Part shown: positions 13,213-22,452 of the stretch, piece by piece | Numbering within the stretch: the first letter of the stretch is position 1 | How the letters are laid out: each line of letters opens with the position of its first letter | DNA from: a virus | Virus record (IMG/VR): IMGVR_UViG_3300037459_000016 | Coordinates: 1 to 23,465 of that record | DNA length: 23,465 bases | Reading direction: 5' to 3' (one strand) | Notes under the pieces: generated by a model | What the model was told of the DNA's origin: nothing | What the model saw: only the letters and a program-made list of their open reading frames with translations | Database searches by the model: none | Made by a program: the position numbers and the translations under genes

Positions 13213-13676
13213 GTTCAGGCACTACAAATGACAGTAAATGGGATTGGGAAGAGGCACAAATATTTGCTTGTGGAGTTAAAAATTTAACGCCAAAGGAGTT
13301 TTGGGATTCACAACCAAGAGACATAATATTAATGAATGAGGGTTTTCAAAACGAGCGTAAATATACAGAGGGCTTGCAGTTGGAAACCCTTCGTCTTTTA
13401 AGGTATTGTGCTTATACTACTTATATAGGAATACCGACAAAGAAAGGGCATAAAAAGACTAAAGTAACTAAGTTTTACCCTTTGGCTGGAGATCCAAAAC
13501 CTAAAGAAATGTCTACTATAGAAAGGTTTAACATAGAGAACAGGAAAGAGCCTCTAATTACAAACGGTAAAATGAGAGGTTATAAAGAAAATGATAGTAA
13601 CGCCTTGTATAGTGATGCTATAGGTGGTGAAATAATAGCATACATTAATGAGGGTGTAATTGAATTAGTTAATTAA
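13197..13676 (+). CDS. tail assembly chaperone T-like domain, made as G-T fusion
   Basis: The -1 frame after the slippery site codes for 159 residues. It begins with a linker (GQSDVSSGTTNDS), then KWDWEEAQIFACGVKNLTPK and EFWDSQPRDI. The run from W-D-W to L-T-P-x-E-F-W-x-x-x-P-R-D is the hallmark of phage tail assembly chaperone C-terminal domains. A start-to-stop reading would begin only at ATG 13332 (114 residues) and would lose this motif, so the fusion from 12916 to 13676 is the better product. In lambda and many siphophages the rare G-T form recruits the tube protein to the tape measure. Confidence 0.75.
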   Translation, partial: GQSDVSSGTTNDSKWDWEEAQIFACGVKNLTPKEFWDSQPRDIILMNEGFQNERKYTEGLQLETLRLLRYCAYTTYIGIPTKKGHKKTKVTKFYPLAGDPKPKEMSTIERFNIENRKEPLITNGKMRGYKENDSNALYSDAIGGEIIAYINEGVIELVN

Positions 13677-13694
13677 CGGTATGAAGTCATACTG
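13677..13694 (+). promoter_or_regulatory. hairpin 15 bases upstream of tape-measure start
   Basis: CGGTATGA-AG-TCATACTG is a palindrome with the AAGT centre, ending exactly 15 bases before ATG 13710. Compared with 12443-12460 it differs at three paired position sets (T-G to G-T, G-C to A-T, T-A to G-C), each preserving pairing. Confidence 0.6.
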
Positions 13695-13709
13695 CACACA
13701 TATAAAACA

Positions 13710-15740
13710 ATGGGAAAGAGTAGCGGTAGTATTTGGGTAAGTCTTGGACTTAGAACGGCTAATTTTAGCAAAGGGATTAGCAAGGCAAAAAAGGATTTAA
13801 ACGGTTTTCAAAAGTTCGGTCAAGGATTAAAGGGAATGTTTAACCCTATGACGGTGGGAATTGGTGTGGTCGCTGGTTTAGGCGCTGCATTAACTAACGC
13901 TGTAGGTATATTTAATGACTTTGAAAAGGCAAATAGTGCCTTAAAAGCTGTTTTAAAAGGTACTGATGCAGAGATGGAATCCTTATCAGATCAAGCAAAA
14001 TTATTAGGGTCAACAAGCGCTTTTACAGCTAATGAGGTTAGTTCTCTGCAAAAAGAGCTTGCAAAATTAGGATTCAATAGTACGCAGATAGAAAATATGA
14101 CAGAGGCCACGCTAAACTTGGCCGCTGCTGCTGGTGTAGAATTGTCAGAGGCTGCCGCTTTTGCTGGAGCTTCTTTAAATGCCTTTGGATTAAATAGTAC
14201 AAACGCTGGGCACATAACCGATGTTATGGCTGCAAGTTTTGCAAGTTCTGCATTGGATATGGAGAAACTAAGCGAGACTATGAAAACGGCCGCACCTATT
14301 GCAAGGGCTACGGGCGTTAGTTTTGAGGTTGCAACGGCTGCGGCCGGTAAATTAGCCGATGCTAATATAAGTGGTTCAAAAGCTGGAACAGATTTAAAAA
14401 ACATATTTAGTGAGTTAGTTAAGGATGGTAAACCCTTTCAAGAGTCCTTAGAAGATATAGCTACAAAATTAAACGGGGCAAGTACAAAAGCTGAAAAGTT
14501 AGCAATTGCTGAAAAGTTAGTAGGCGAAAGAGCAAAGGGTTCATTACTTATATTAGTAGATCAAAAAGAGGCTTTAGGGTTATTGGCTACAGAATTTGAG
14601 AACGCAGACGGTACAGCAAAAGAAATGGCTGATACCATGCTTGATAATGTTGCTGGAAGTATGACTAAAGCTGGTTCGGCTTATGAGGGTTTTATACTTA
14701 GTATTGAGGATGGAAACGGTATAATCTCAAAAGCCATGAAAGGCTTAATTGATGGGTTTACTGATGCTTTAAGTTTACTTACAGAGTTTAATAGTTCTGA
14801 TTTAAGCATATTTGAAAGAATAGCATCATTGACCACTCCAGCAGTTAGGAAAGTTATTAAACTTAGAGATGCAAATAAGGAGGTTAAGGAATCTGTTGAG
14901 GACATTGTAGAGGTAATGCCTGACTTAGAGAAAGGCGTAGAGAATGCAATTAAGGAGGTTGTAACATTAACAGCAGCACAAGAAAAAGCGGCTATAGCGG
15001 CAAGGAATTTTGGAAGTGTATTACAGGACTCATTAAGTATTAAAGCATTACCTACAGGATTGAGTAGTGCAATTGATAATATATTAAACGATATAGCAGA
15101 AGAGGGAAACAAACCAAGAAAACTACATATATCAGTACAACCAGAATTAGTAGTTCAGAATCCAGAAGAATCTGGAGCCGTTATTAATGGTGACATGATT
15201 AAGTTAGGCGAAAGTGCTGGAGCAGCATTATCATCTTCTTTAGTTGGAGCAGCTACCGAGGGCTTAGTAGGATTAGGAGAGGCTTTAGGTTCTGGAGGTG
15301 GTGCTGAAGATTTCGGAAATGCTTTATTAGGTGGCTTTAGTGGTTTATTGAGTTCTTTCGGAGAGCAAATGATTACTTTAGGATTGGGAATGATAGCTTT
15401 AAAAGCTGCTTTAGCATTAGGTCCATTAGGGGCAGGTTTAGCAATTGCTGGAGGTGTTGCGCTAATAGCGGTTGCAAGCTCAATAAAGGGTACTATGGAC
15501 ACAGCAAGTGCTGAAGGTTTTGCCGCTGGTGGATTAGTAACGGGTAGCGTATTTGCCAACATAGGAGAGGGTAGAGGAACGACACGAAGCAATCCAGAAG
15601 TAATAGCCCCATTAGATAAGTTAAAGGGGTTTATGCCAGATGCAGGAGGTATGGGAGGTGATGTAGAATTTGTAATTAAAGGCAATAATTTAGTAGGCGT
15701 ACTTAAAAAGACCGGTAAGAGGTCGAGTTTTAGTAATTAA
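13710..15740 (+). CDS. tape measure protein, TP901 family
   Basis: The 676-residue protein sets tail length and is ejected with DNA. The N-terminus has a basic helix. Next comes a hydrophobic Gly-rich segment (NPMTVGIGVVAGLGAALTNA, about 45-64). The conserved minor-tail block follows, with FNDFEKANSALKAVL, LGSTSAFTANEVSSLQKELA and GFNSTQIENMTEATLNLA, then MAASFASSALDMEKLSETMK and TAAPIARATGVSFEVATAAA. The C-terminus has long hydrophobic Gly/Ala/Leu stretches (about 535-595) and ends with FAAGGLVTGSVFANIGEGRG, which is common in tape measures. By the usual 0.15 nm per residue this would give a tail of roughly 100 nm. It directly follows the G/T chaperones. Confidence 0.93.
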   Translation: MGKSSGSIWVSLGLRTANFSKGISKAKKDLNGFQKFGQGLKGMFNPMTVGIGVVAGLGAALTNAVGIFNDFEKANSALKAVLKGTDAEMESLSDQAKLLGSTSAFTANEVSSLQKELAKLGFNSTQIENMTEATLNLAAAAGVELSEAAAFAGASLNAFGLNSTNAGHITDVMAASFASSALDMEKLSETMKTAAPIARATGVSFEVATAAAGKLADANISGSKAGTDLKNIFSELVKDGKPFQESLEDIATKLNGASTKAEKLAIAEKLVGERAKGSLLILVDQKEALGLLATEFENADGTAKEMADTMLDNVAGSMTKAGSAYEGFILSIEDGNGIISKAMKGLIDGFTDALSLLTEFNSSDLSIFERIASLTTPAVRKVIKLRDANKEVKESVEDIVEVMPDLEKGVENAIKEVVTLTAAQEKAAIAARNFGSVLQDSLSIKALPTGLSSAIDNILNDIAEEGNKPRKLHISVQPELVVQNPEESGAVINGDMIKLGESAGAALSSSLVGAATEGLVGLGEALGSGGGAEDFGNALLGGFSGLLSSFGEQMITLGLGMIALKAALALGPLGAGLAIAGGVALIAVASSIKGTMDTASAEGFAAGGLVTGSVFANIGEGRGTTRSNPEVIAPLDKLKGFMPDAGGMGGDVEFVIKGNNLVGVLKKTGKRSSFSN

Positions 15741-15756
15741 TAGTTAAATTTGTTTA

Positions 15757-18267
15757 ATGGCATTTGGATTAAAATATACACACAACTTTCATCAAATAAA
15801 ACAGTACGGTAGCGTAAGTACCGAGTGGCAAATAAGGATTTTACAGGAAGGTTTTGATGGTTCGACATCTACTTTTGACGTTGATAGAAATAGTATAAAC
15901 TTAAGTAGAGAGGGTGATTTATTAACTACCACGCAAGGAACTACGCTAACATTCTCAATAATTAACAAAACAGAAGGAGAGTTTAAAGAATTTAGAGATG
16001 CTAATTGGGGAGAGTATGCGGTTGTATTATTAAAAGACCCTAATGGAGTTAAAAAGCGTGTATTTACAGGATATAATCAAAGTGAAATATACACAGAGCC
16101 ATACGATCAACCTCCTTATAGTTCAGTTTTAGAATTTACTTGTGGGCTAAATCATTTACAGCATGTTAAATGGGATGATTCAGTAAATGAGGTAGAAGAA
16201 TTTGGTGTAGATGCAAATAGTACATCTACCGTTAGTGCTTCTGTGGTTATAAGCGGAACGGCTAAAGGTGTTAGTTTTAACATAGATGGTAGTACTGGAT
16301 CTCACAATAATCATATAGTAACACTACAGACAAGCGTAGACGATGCCGTATGGGTAGATACTATTCATGGAGTTACAGGTGTAGATATAAGCTCTAATAT
16401 AACAGGAGATTTAAACGATAATTTTGCAAGGCTAAAAATTACAGCGGCAGAAGGTGCGGCAAGTACAATAGATTGGGTAATTACTCCTTTTTATGTTGGT
16501 CAAAAATCAATAATTGAGGTGCTTAGATTGGCTTTAAATAAATTACCAAACCCTCTACCTATAAAAGAGTTTGTTAATCAATATGAAGACAGCATAAATT
16601 CTACAACTACTGATTCTATGATAAATCAGATTTTTGTGGATAGTAGTGTTTATAAAAAGAAATCGGACGAGGGTAGTAAATCAAATGAAGAAGCTTTTAA
16701 TTGTAGAGAGACTTTAGACGGTGTTTTAAAAGTGTTTGGAGTTAATCTATATCAAGCAAATAGTATTTGGTATATCGTTAGAGTACAGGAGTATATGGAT
16801 AGCACTATGTATTTTAGGGATTTTGAGGCCAACGAAGGAACTGAAGATGTTATTACTATAGATGGTTCTGGAAATCTTACAACTAACGAGAGAGATGTAA
16901 CGGGTAGAACTGGATTAGGGAGTGAATTAGTATTGGTAGCTCCAGCATCAGAATTAAGCATAGAGCCACCATTAAATAGAGTTCAAATAACATACAACCA
17001 AACAAATATAGAGCAAGAAGATAGCGATTGGATTAAGAATGGATGTTGGGACGATAGGATACCAAGTACTCTTACTCCTTCATTTTGGACTTTTGTAGGT
17101 AGTGACCCGTCTACATATTTTGCATTAGATTTTAATAGTAATAGTAATGGACCCTCTATATGGTACATGGAATTTGACCCTATAACGCAAAGTTTAGCCG
17201 AATCTTTTGACTCTGGAATTTACATAGAGCAGATAAAAACTGGCGTTGCCACATCTACATTAGATAGCTTATTGTTTAGTTTTGAAACGTATTTTGCGGC
17301 AGCAATAACGGGCAACGGATCACCAACTACTGTTATAAATTGGATGAATAACTCATTAGAGGTTACTTATGAAATAGAGATGAAGGTAGGTACTTTCTAT
17401 CTTCATGGAGATGTTTTAGGTGGTTTTACATGGGTTGACGGAGTTGTAGGGAGAGGCGTGTTTAAGTATTTTGGAGGCCAAGCAAATAATGCAGGAAGTA
17501 GCCCTACAGCATTTAGTTATTCTACTCACTGGTGGAGACAAGCATCTAAAGTATTACCGACACTACCTACTACCGCAATAGTTGATATTAGAATTAGAAT
17601 ATACCAACCATACAGTAATTCTAAGACTTTTGCGGATGCTTCTGGATACACTCTAACCATACATGATATACAACAGGCTTGTTTTAGTTTAGTTTACTTG
17701 CCTTTAGAAGGTCCTCCCACTGAAGAGTTGATTATTAATTCTACAATTAATGAGGACGAAAACTTAGAAGAGATTGAGGTGTTACACGGTGATGGTACTA
17801 ACTCAGGCACATTAAATAGCTTTAGGACTTCTAACGGATTAATTACTAACGAATGGACAAGAAGAGGCTTATCGGATGATATTGATATATTGACTTTGTT
17901 TTTAAGACAGTTAGCAGATATGAGGGGTGACTTTGTTAGAGAGATTAGCGGAAAATTAATAGGAGAAATAGACGTTTTTAACACTATAGAACATACTACA
18001 GATGTTGTAGCGAGTTATTACATAAAAACATACAACTGGAGTATAGAAACAAATGAATATGATGTAACATTATCAGAGTTAGAAAACTCTACTTTACCTG
18101 TTGTGATAGTAAAAGATACTGTAAGCTCTAAAGTTAGTGTTGACACTTCCGAAAATTCAGAGCAAAATCAATTAGGGGCTATAGCCTCATCTACAAGCGA
18201 TGGAAGTATAGTATCTAAAAGCTCTACAATTAATCCTAATCAACTGGACTTAAATAACTTTATTTAA
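15757..18267 (+). CDS. tail tip / baseplate hub-like protein, 836 aa
   Basis: A large beta-rich protein encoded right after the tape measure, the place of distal-tail and tail-hub proteins. Residues 1-140 (KQYGSVSTEWQIRILQEGFD and onward, ending LEFTCGLNHLQHVKW) resemble a Dit-type ring domain joined to a hub. Residues about 148-246 form a Thr/Ser/Val-rich beta-sandwich insertion that could bind carbohydrate. About 250-420 (VLRLALNKLPNPLPIKEFVN; FNCRETLDGVLKVFGVNLYQ) is a helix-strand part as seen in hub proteins of Bacteroidota siphophages. The C-terminal part (residues about 680-800) has DDIDILTLFLRQLADMRGDF and a final Ser-rich tail. The exact family is not named from memory, so the call rests on position and composition. 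Confidence 0.6.
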   Translation: MAFGLKYTHNFHQIKQYGSVSTEWQIRILQEGFDGSTSTFDVDRNSINLSREGDLLTTTQGTTLTFSIINKTEGEFKEFRDANWGEYAVVLLKDPNGVKKRVFTGYNQSEIYTEPYDQPPYSSVLEFTCGLNHLQHVKWDDSVNEVEEFGVDANSTSTVSASVVISGTAKGVSFNIDGSTGSHNNHIVTLQTSVDDAVWVDTIHGVTGVDISSNITGDLNDNFARLKITAAEGAASTIDWVITPFYVGQKSIIEVLRLALNKLPNPLPIKEFVNQYEDSINSTTTDSMINQIFVDSSVYKKKSDEGSKSNEEAFNCRETLDGVLKVFGVNLYQANSIWYIVRVQEYMDSTMYFRDFEANEGTEDVITIDGSGNLTTNERDVTGRTGLGSELVLVAPASELSIEPPLNRVQITYNQTNIEQEDSDWIKNGCWDDRIPSTLTPSFWTFVGSDPSTYFALDFNSNSNGPSIWYMEFDPITQSLAESFDSGIYIEQIKTGVATSTLDSLLFSFETYFAAAITGNGSPTTVINWMNNSLEVTYEIEMKVGTFYLHGDVLGGFTWVDGVVGRGVFKYFGGQANNAGSSPTAFSYSTHWWRQASKVLPTLPTTAIVDIRIRIYQPYSNSKTFADASGYTLTIHDIQQACFSLVYLPLEGPPTEELIINSTINEDENLEEIEVLHGDGTNSGTLNSFRTSNGLITNEWTRRGLSDDIDILTLFLRQLADMRGDFVREISGKLIGEIDVFNTIEHTTDVVASYYIKTYNWSIETNEYDVTLSELENSTLPVVIVKDTVSSKVSVDTSENSEQNQLGAIASSTSDGSIVSKSSTINPNQLDLNNFI

Positions 18268-19454
18268 TGGCAATTTTACCTAAAATAGTATATAATTTTA
18301 ATGAGAATGATGCTACTACTATACGTGATTATTCAGAGAATGGTAACGATGGGTTAGGAACTAATTTGACTGTTTCCACATCTACAAGGGTCGGCAATGA
18401 TGCTGTTTTTAATGGCACTTCTGACAGGGTATTAATGGGCACCATGTCGAGTTTAGACGGTGTTTCTGATTGTGGCTTTCATTTCGGTATAAATATAACG
18501 TCTGGAGGCTCATTAACAAAAAAGGTATTGAGTAAAATAGGTCAAGTACTTGCTACATATAATTATTCTACAGGTGTTTTTAGTTTTGAGTTAACCGTAA
18601 ATAGTGGAGTAGCTATAGTTACAGATACAATAACAACGGGTGCTTTTTTTGATTTAGATATAGTTTATGAGTCTGACGTATTAACATTGTATAAAGATGG
18701 TGTTTCTGTAGACACTGATAATACTCAAAGTGGTGTAGTATCCACTATAGCCTCTACCATGACACTTGGAGACCCAGTAGGGAGTGCTGCGTTCTTTATA
18801 CTTAATGAATTTAAACTATATAACGAAGCAATAACAACAAATATAATTACAGCCTCTATAAACCAACAAAACGGTATTTACACAGACACCTTTGAGGAAA
18901 GCGGCTTTCAATTAGGAGACGTTATATTTACCAATTTAGAAACTACTCCTTTGTATGCTGTAGTTAGTTGGGTAGGTACTGGTACAGATTACAGGTTTTT
19001 ACCTCTTACCTCTGGAATATATGGTTCTTTAGAATTTAGACGAGGCGCTCATTTATGGGATACTACAAGGCAGTTTGGCTTATTGATAGATGATACCCCA
19101 CAAATATGTTTTTATGATAACCAGACTAAAAGCACCGAAATATTTATAGATGCTAAAAAGACTTACTGTATTACTAATAACGGACTAATAAACCCATCAG
19201 TAGGTAAAATAGATGATTATACGCTAACTAATTCAGATCATACGGTATATCTAACAGGGTCAACTGCTAAGACTTTTACATTTCCTTCATCTCCAACGAA
19301 CGACAAGCAATGGAATATAATTAATTTAAGTACAGCTACTTTAACTATTGATGGAAACGGTAATAATATAAACGGATCATCTACAGAGGATTTATTAAGT
19401 AAATATGATTCTGCACAAATAAAATTCATTAATAATGAGTTAGTTATAAATTAA
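18267..19454 (+). CDS. LamG-like tail fibre / receptor-binding candidate, 395 aa
   Basis: The N-terminal 200 residues have a concanavalin/LamG pattern: FNENDATTIRDYSENGNDG (11-29), VGNDAVFNGTSDRVLM (42-57), a jelly-roll middle with DVLTLYKDGVSVDTDNT, and FILNEFKLYNEAIT near the end of the domain. Such domains bind sugars. The C-terminal part ends with YLTGSTAKTFTFPSSPTND and a beta-prism-like repeat of strands (WNIINLSTATLTIDGNGNNI), typical of phage fibre tips. The start overlaps the previous stop (TAATG). It is the best receptor-binding candidate here. Confidence 0.65.
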   Translation: MAILPKIVYNFNENDATTIRDYSENGNDGLGTNLTVSTSTRVGNDAVFNGTSDRVLMGTMSSLDGVSDCGFHFGINITSGGSLTKKVLSKIGQVLATYNYSTGVFSFELTVNSGVAIVTDTITTGAFFDLDIVYESDVLTLYKDGVSVDTDNTQSGVVSTIASTMTLGDPVGSAAFFILNEFKLYNEAITTNIITASINQQNGIYTDTFEESGFQLGDVIFTNLETTPLYAVVSWVGTGTDYRFLPLTSGIYGSLEFRRGAHLWDTTRQFGLLIDDTPQICFYDNQTKSTEIFIDAKKTYCITNNGLINPSVGKIDDYTLTNSDHTVYLTGSTAKTFTFPSSPTNDKQWNIINLSTATLTIDGNGNNINGSSTEDLLSKYDSAQIKFINNELVIN

Positions 19455-19459
19455 TAGGT

Positions 19460-20743
19460 ATGAGTAATTTTGTAGATAAATTAGATAAAAAAAGGCCAGA
19501 ATCACAAACTGTTATTAGCGAGGTAGAGTTTTTAAGCGATATAACTGTTCCAACAGCTTCATTAATACTGGGTAAAGATGGGGCGAGAATTGGATCATCT
19601 GCGAGGGCTTTATCATATACCGATGCAAGAGAAAGAAATACTTTATTTTCTCAATATTATTATGATGATACTGGTGGTACTGTTTTGTCTTATTGGGATA
19701 TAGCAGTTAGACAAACGTTAAATGTTTGCCCTGATAGTGGGGTTACTTTATCTGATCCGCAAGAATTACCTTTTAGCGGTGCTGTTGGAAACACACTCAC
19801 AAGAGCGTTTAAAATTATACCGAAAACATCAGGAACTTTAAGAGTTCAATCCTGGGAGGGGGTAGATGATACGGGCGCTGTTTTAATAGATAGTTCATTT
19901 ACTATATTAGTAGGAGATATTGATAATTTAACTTTAATTGACCTGCCTATTGGTCTTATATCGGAGGTGGGAGATTTACAGTTTGTAAGGTTTTCAGGCG
20001 TTCAATTATCAGGTTCTTTATCTCAAAGTTCTGGAATCTTTATAGGTCAAGAGTGCCCTTATTTAGATTCAGATGTACATTTATTAACGATAAAAGAGGT
20101 GGTTACGACTCAAATAGTCGGCACTGTTTCGCCTCATGGAGTGGTAAATGGTGTAGAGGGAGATGTTTATTTGTTTAAGTCGGGAAGGGATAGTACAAAG
20201 TACCTATTTAAAAACACCATAGCAGGTAATGACTCTTGGTATAGATACACCAACCCAATTATACTAAGCGGCAAACCTTCTGATATAGAGCAATCTATGA
20301 ATATGAATAGCGGAGAATCTTTTGTTGTTCTCGAAATTGTGCCAGAAACAGATATAGAAACATTTGTTTTAGTAATGGATAATAATAGTATGCCAGTAGG
20401 TCAAACTTGTGATTTCTATGTTACCATTTTTAATCAAGACGGAGACACAGTTTTAAAAGAAGAGTTATTAGTTATAGATAGTACTGTTATAGATTCATTT
20501 GAAGTAGATTTTTCAAGTTTATTTGAAAGTTATGCTAATGAGGGAGTTTTAGTAGCTATTACTGCAAACAATTATAGCGGTCAAGGTGTAATATCGCTAA
20601 AGAAAATAAAGGCAAAGCAAGTAAACCAAGACACTATTATATTTAAAAAGTCGGGAGTCAATGGAGTTCCAAGTTCTTCCGATTTTACTACGGGAAGAAT
20701 AACAACAAATGACGTTTTATTTTGGACAGGATTTAGAAGATAA
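19460..20743 (+). CDS. probable tail fibre or tail-appendage protein, 427 aa
   Basis: A beta-rich protein with a charged N-terminal helix (SNFVDKLDKKRPESQTVIS) that could attach to the tail. A short conserved segment SLILGKDGARIGSSARALSYTD follows, and then many strand-like repeats of Thr, Ser, Val and Ile with few charged helices. There is no catalytic motif I recognise. It begins five bases after the LamG-like gene, between it and another fibre-like gene, so it probably belongs to the adsorption device. Confidence 0.5.
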   Translation: MSNFVDKLDKKRPESQTVISEVEFLSDITVPTASLILGKDGARIGSSARALSYTDARERNTLFSQYYYDDTGGTVLSYWDIAVRQTLNVCPDSGVTLSDPQELPFSGAVGNTLTRAFKIIPKTSGTLRVQSWEGVDDTGAVLIDSSFTILVGDIDNLTLIDLPIGLISEVGDLQFVRFSGVQLSGSLSQSSGIFIGQECPYLDSDVHLLTIKEVVTTQIVGTVSPHGVVNGVEGDVYLFKSGRDSTKYLFKNTIAGNDSWYRYTNPIILSGKPSDIEQSMNMNSGESFVVLEIVPETDIETFVLVMDNNSMPVGQTCDFYVTIFNQDGDTVLKEELLVIDSTVIDSFEVDFSSLFESYANEGVLVAITANNYSGQGVISLKKIKAKQVNQDTIIFKKSGVNGVPSSSDFTTGRITTNDVLFWTGFRR

Positions 20744-20745
20744 TT

Positions 20746-21561
20746 ATGGCGACTATAATACCATTCTCATTAGAGAACCAAACAGGATCAAGTATAGTTT
20801 TAAGAGACTTGACTATATTAGACGGAACCACTTACGAGATACCATTAAAAGAAACGTTTTATAACGATGTTAATGCAGGAGTATTCAATAGGGATTTTAC
20901 AGATATTACTATATTAGGTACAAACAACTTAGAAATAATAAGGGAGGACTTTTGGGATGTATTTAATAGCTTACAAAATAGTAATATAATAAATATAAAC
21001 ACCCAAGGAATAGAATCAATAAGGGAAGGAATACCAACAAATGTGGCAGATGAAGAAGCAAGAGATTCTTTGTTCCCTAATCCTGCTGAAGGGCTAAAAG
21101 TTTATAACGAAAGACTTAATTTAGTAGAGAAGTATTACTCTGAATTTGGGCTGTGGCTTAATGCTCATTTAATAGTAGTTCAAAATACAGCAGGCTTGGA
21201 TGTTGCGAGGGTTGTTTGGTCCGAGAGCGAAAGCGAGGTTAACAGTATTCAATATATCAATATGGATTACCCAGAAATTAATAGTGATAGAGAGGATAGT
21301 TACGGGGCTTTAATACAAAACGGTATTAATGACTTTTCGTCTATGGCTGTTAGTGGTAAATGGTTTATAGAGCATGGAGAAACAATATCTATCAATGAAT
21401 ATGTAAGAGCTAAAACAAGCGGTTCAAATAGTGATGTTGGTAAATTACAAGGAAGCTCAGGAACGAGTAATGGTATTATAGGAAGAGCCGTAGAAGATAG
21501 CGGAGCCACAACGGGTAAGAGTGATTTTACTTTAGTATTAATAAATGTAGAAAACAGATAG
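20746..21561 (+). CDS. structural/fibre protein, 271 aa
   Basis: The N-terminal third looks like a beta domain (IPFSLENQTGSSIVLRDLTI). A middle segment (TNVADEEARDSLFPNPAEGL) resembles the trimerising collar found in phage fibres. The C-terminus is strand and turn rich: ISINEYVRAKTSGSNSDVGK, and GIIGRAVEDSGATTGKSDFT. The latter G-x-x-G-x-A-x-E-x-x-x-x-G pattern resembles DUF2190-type capsid or tail decoration proteins. It begins two bases after the previous stop. It is probably a virion surface protein, with the exact role open. Confidence 0.5.
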   Translation: MATIIPFSLENQTGSSIVLRDLTILDGTTYEIPLKETFYNDVNAGVFNRDFTDITILGTNNLEIIREDFWDVFNSLQNSNIININTQGIESIREGIPTNVADEEARDSLFPNPAEGLKVYNERLNLVEKYYSEFGLWLNAHLIVVQNTAGLDVARVVWSESESEVNSIQYINMDYPEINSDREDSYGALIQNGINDFSSMAVSGKWFIEHGETISINEYVRAKTSGSNSDVGKLQGSSGTSNGIIGRAVEDSGATTGKSDFTLVLINVENR

Positions 21562-21562
21562 C

Positions 21563-22117
21563 ATGGCAGACATTAAAGATGTACACGCAACAAAGGAGTT
21601 TTCAAGAACCCTAAAATTGTCAGGATCTCGTATTAATGGGGTTGTTTTAACTTCTGATGATAATTTTTATTCTTACATAGAGGATGGAGTTTCTATTATT
21701 AGAAAGTTTGAAAGTGACTTATTAACTGCTGATTGGGATGCTTTATTATTAGGCGCTAAGTTATTGAGGTATGAACATGTAGCAGAAAGTTTTGACGAAT
21801 TTGAAGAGGCAGGATTTGAATATCCTACAAGCTCTGGTAATTTCTTTTCTTTAACTTCAGAATCAATAGTTTATTATAATGCTATGTTATTAAGAAAGGC
21901 AACACTTACATATCCAATTCATTACCCTACTATTGCAGGAGGTTTTTATGCCTTTACAAATTCCGCCTCCGTTGATAGTTTTGATGCTGCATGGATAGCG
22001 GCCTTAGAAAGTGAGAACGCAATAAGTTTACACGTAGCAAGATTGGCAATACAAGCGGTTTCAGATGTTGGAATAGATAACGCCCGTATAGATTCAGTTT
22101 TTGCAATAGATTATTAG
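21563..22117 (+). CDS. possible tail fibre assembly protein (DUF4376-like), 184 aa
   Basis: Residues about 70-170 (RYEHVAESFDEFEEAGFEYP, a YNAMLLRKATLTYPIHYPTI block and FDAAWIAALESENAISLHVA) follow the layout of DUF4376-type domains found in tail-fibre assembly and fibre-associated proteins: an edited helix, the YPI-x-Y-x-T pattern and a long final helix. The N-terminus is beta-rich. It ends the fibre cluster, the normal place for a fibre chaperone, and starts one base after the previous gene. The domain call is from recall of the pattern. Confidence 0.5.
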   Translation: MADIKDVHATKEFSRTLKLSGSRINGVVLTSDDNFYSYIEDGVSIIRKFESDLLTADWDALLLGAKLLRYEHVAESFDEFEEAGFEYPTSSGNFFSLTSESIVYYNAMLLRKATLTYPIHYPTIAGGFYAFTNSASVDSFDAAWIAALESENAISLHVARLAIQAVSDVGIDNARIDSVFAIDY

Positions 22118-22119
22118 AA

Positions 22120-22452
22120 ATGAAGAAACCCAAATCTATATGCTCATCCTGTAGGAAGATTAGAGGCTTATCATGTATATGCCCTCCTAAAGAATCTCAT
22201 CAAGGATTCAAGAAGAATAACTATAGCTTATACAACAGCCGTAAATGGCGTAAGTTCAGCCACCAGTTAAGAAAGGACAACCCATTGTGTATCATGTGTA
22301 AAGATGAAGGTAAGACAACACCAAGCGAAATGGTGGATCATATAAAGCCTATTAATGAGGGTGGTGCTATATGGGATGTAAGCAATCTAATGTGTTTATG
22401 TAATAGCCATCACGCTAAAAAAACAGGTAAAAGTAAGAGATCAAATAAATAA
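22120..22452 (+). CDS. HNH endonuclease, 110 aa
   Basis: The N-terminus has a CxxC-x7-CxC cluster (Cys8, Cys11, Cys19, Cys21). Then comes YNSRKWRKFSHQLRKDNPLC, the typical lead-in of phage HNH nucleases. The core has CxxC (Cys57, Cys60), DH (Asp73-His74), Asn89 in WDVSNLMCLC and His97/98 in CNSHHAKKT, completing the H-N-H metal-binding site. The final zinc position is His instead of the usual Cys. In HK97-like phages such an enzyme works with terminase on cos DNA ends, but here it follows the tail genes. It could be a packaging helper or a solo homing enzyme. Confidence 0.88.
   Translation: MKKPKSICSSCRKIRGLSCICPPKESHQGFKKNNYSLYNSRKWRKFSHQLRKDNPLCIMCKDEGKTTPSEMVDHIKPINEGGAIWDVSNLMCLCNSHHAKKTGKSKRSNK

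Noticed and set aside
13681-13740. Short ORF (19 codons) overlapping the tape-measure start
   Set aside because: It arises because the hairpin contains ATG; its product is not protein-like in composition and the hairpin explains the sequence.
14681-15685. Long antisense open frames over tape measure (143 and 176 codons) and over other genes
   Set aside because: They mirror the codon pattern of the strong + strand genes, have low-complexity Ser/Pro/Ala products, and lack any start context.
15745-15752. TAAATTTG, an exact TAnnTTTG match before the tail-tip gene
   Set aside because: It lies only four bases before the ATG, so a transcript starting seven or so bases downstream would begin within the start codon. 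No -33 element is seen.
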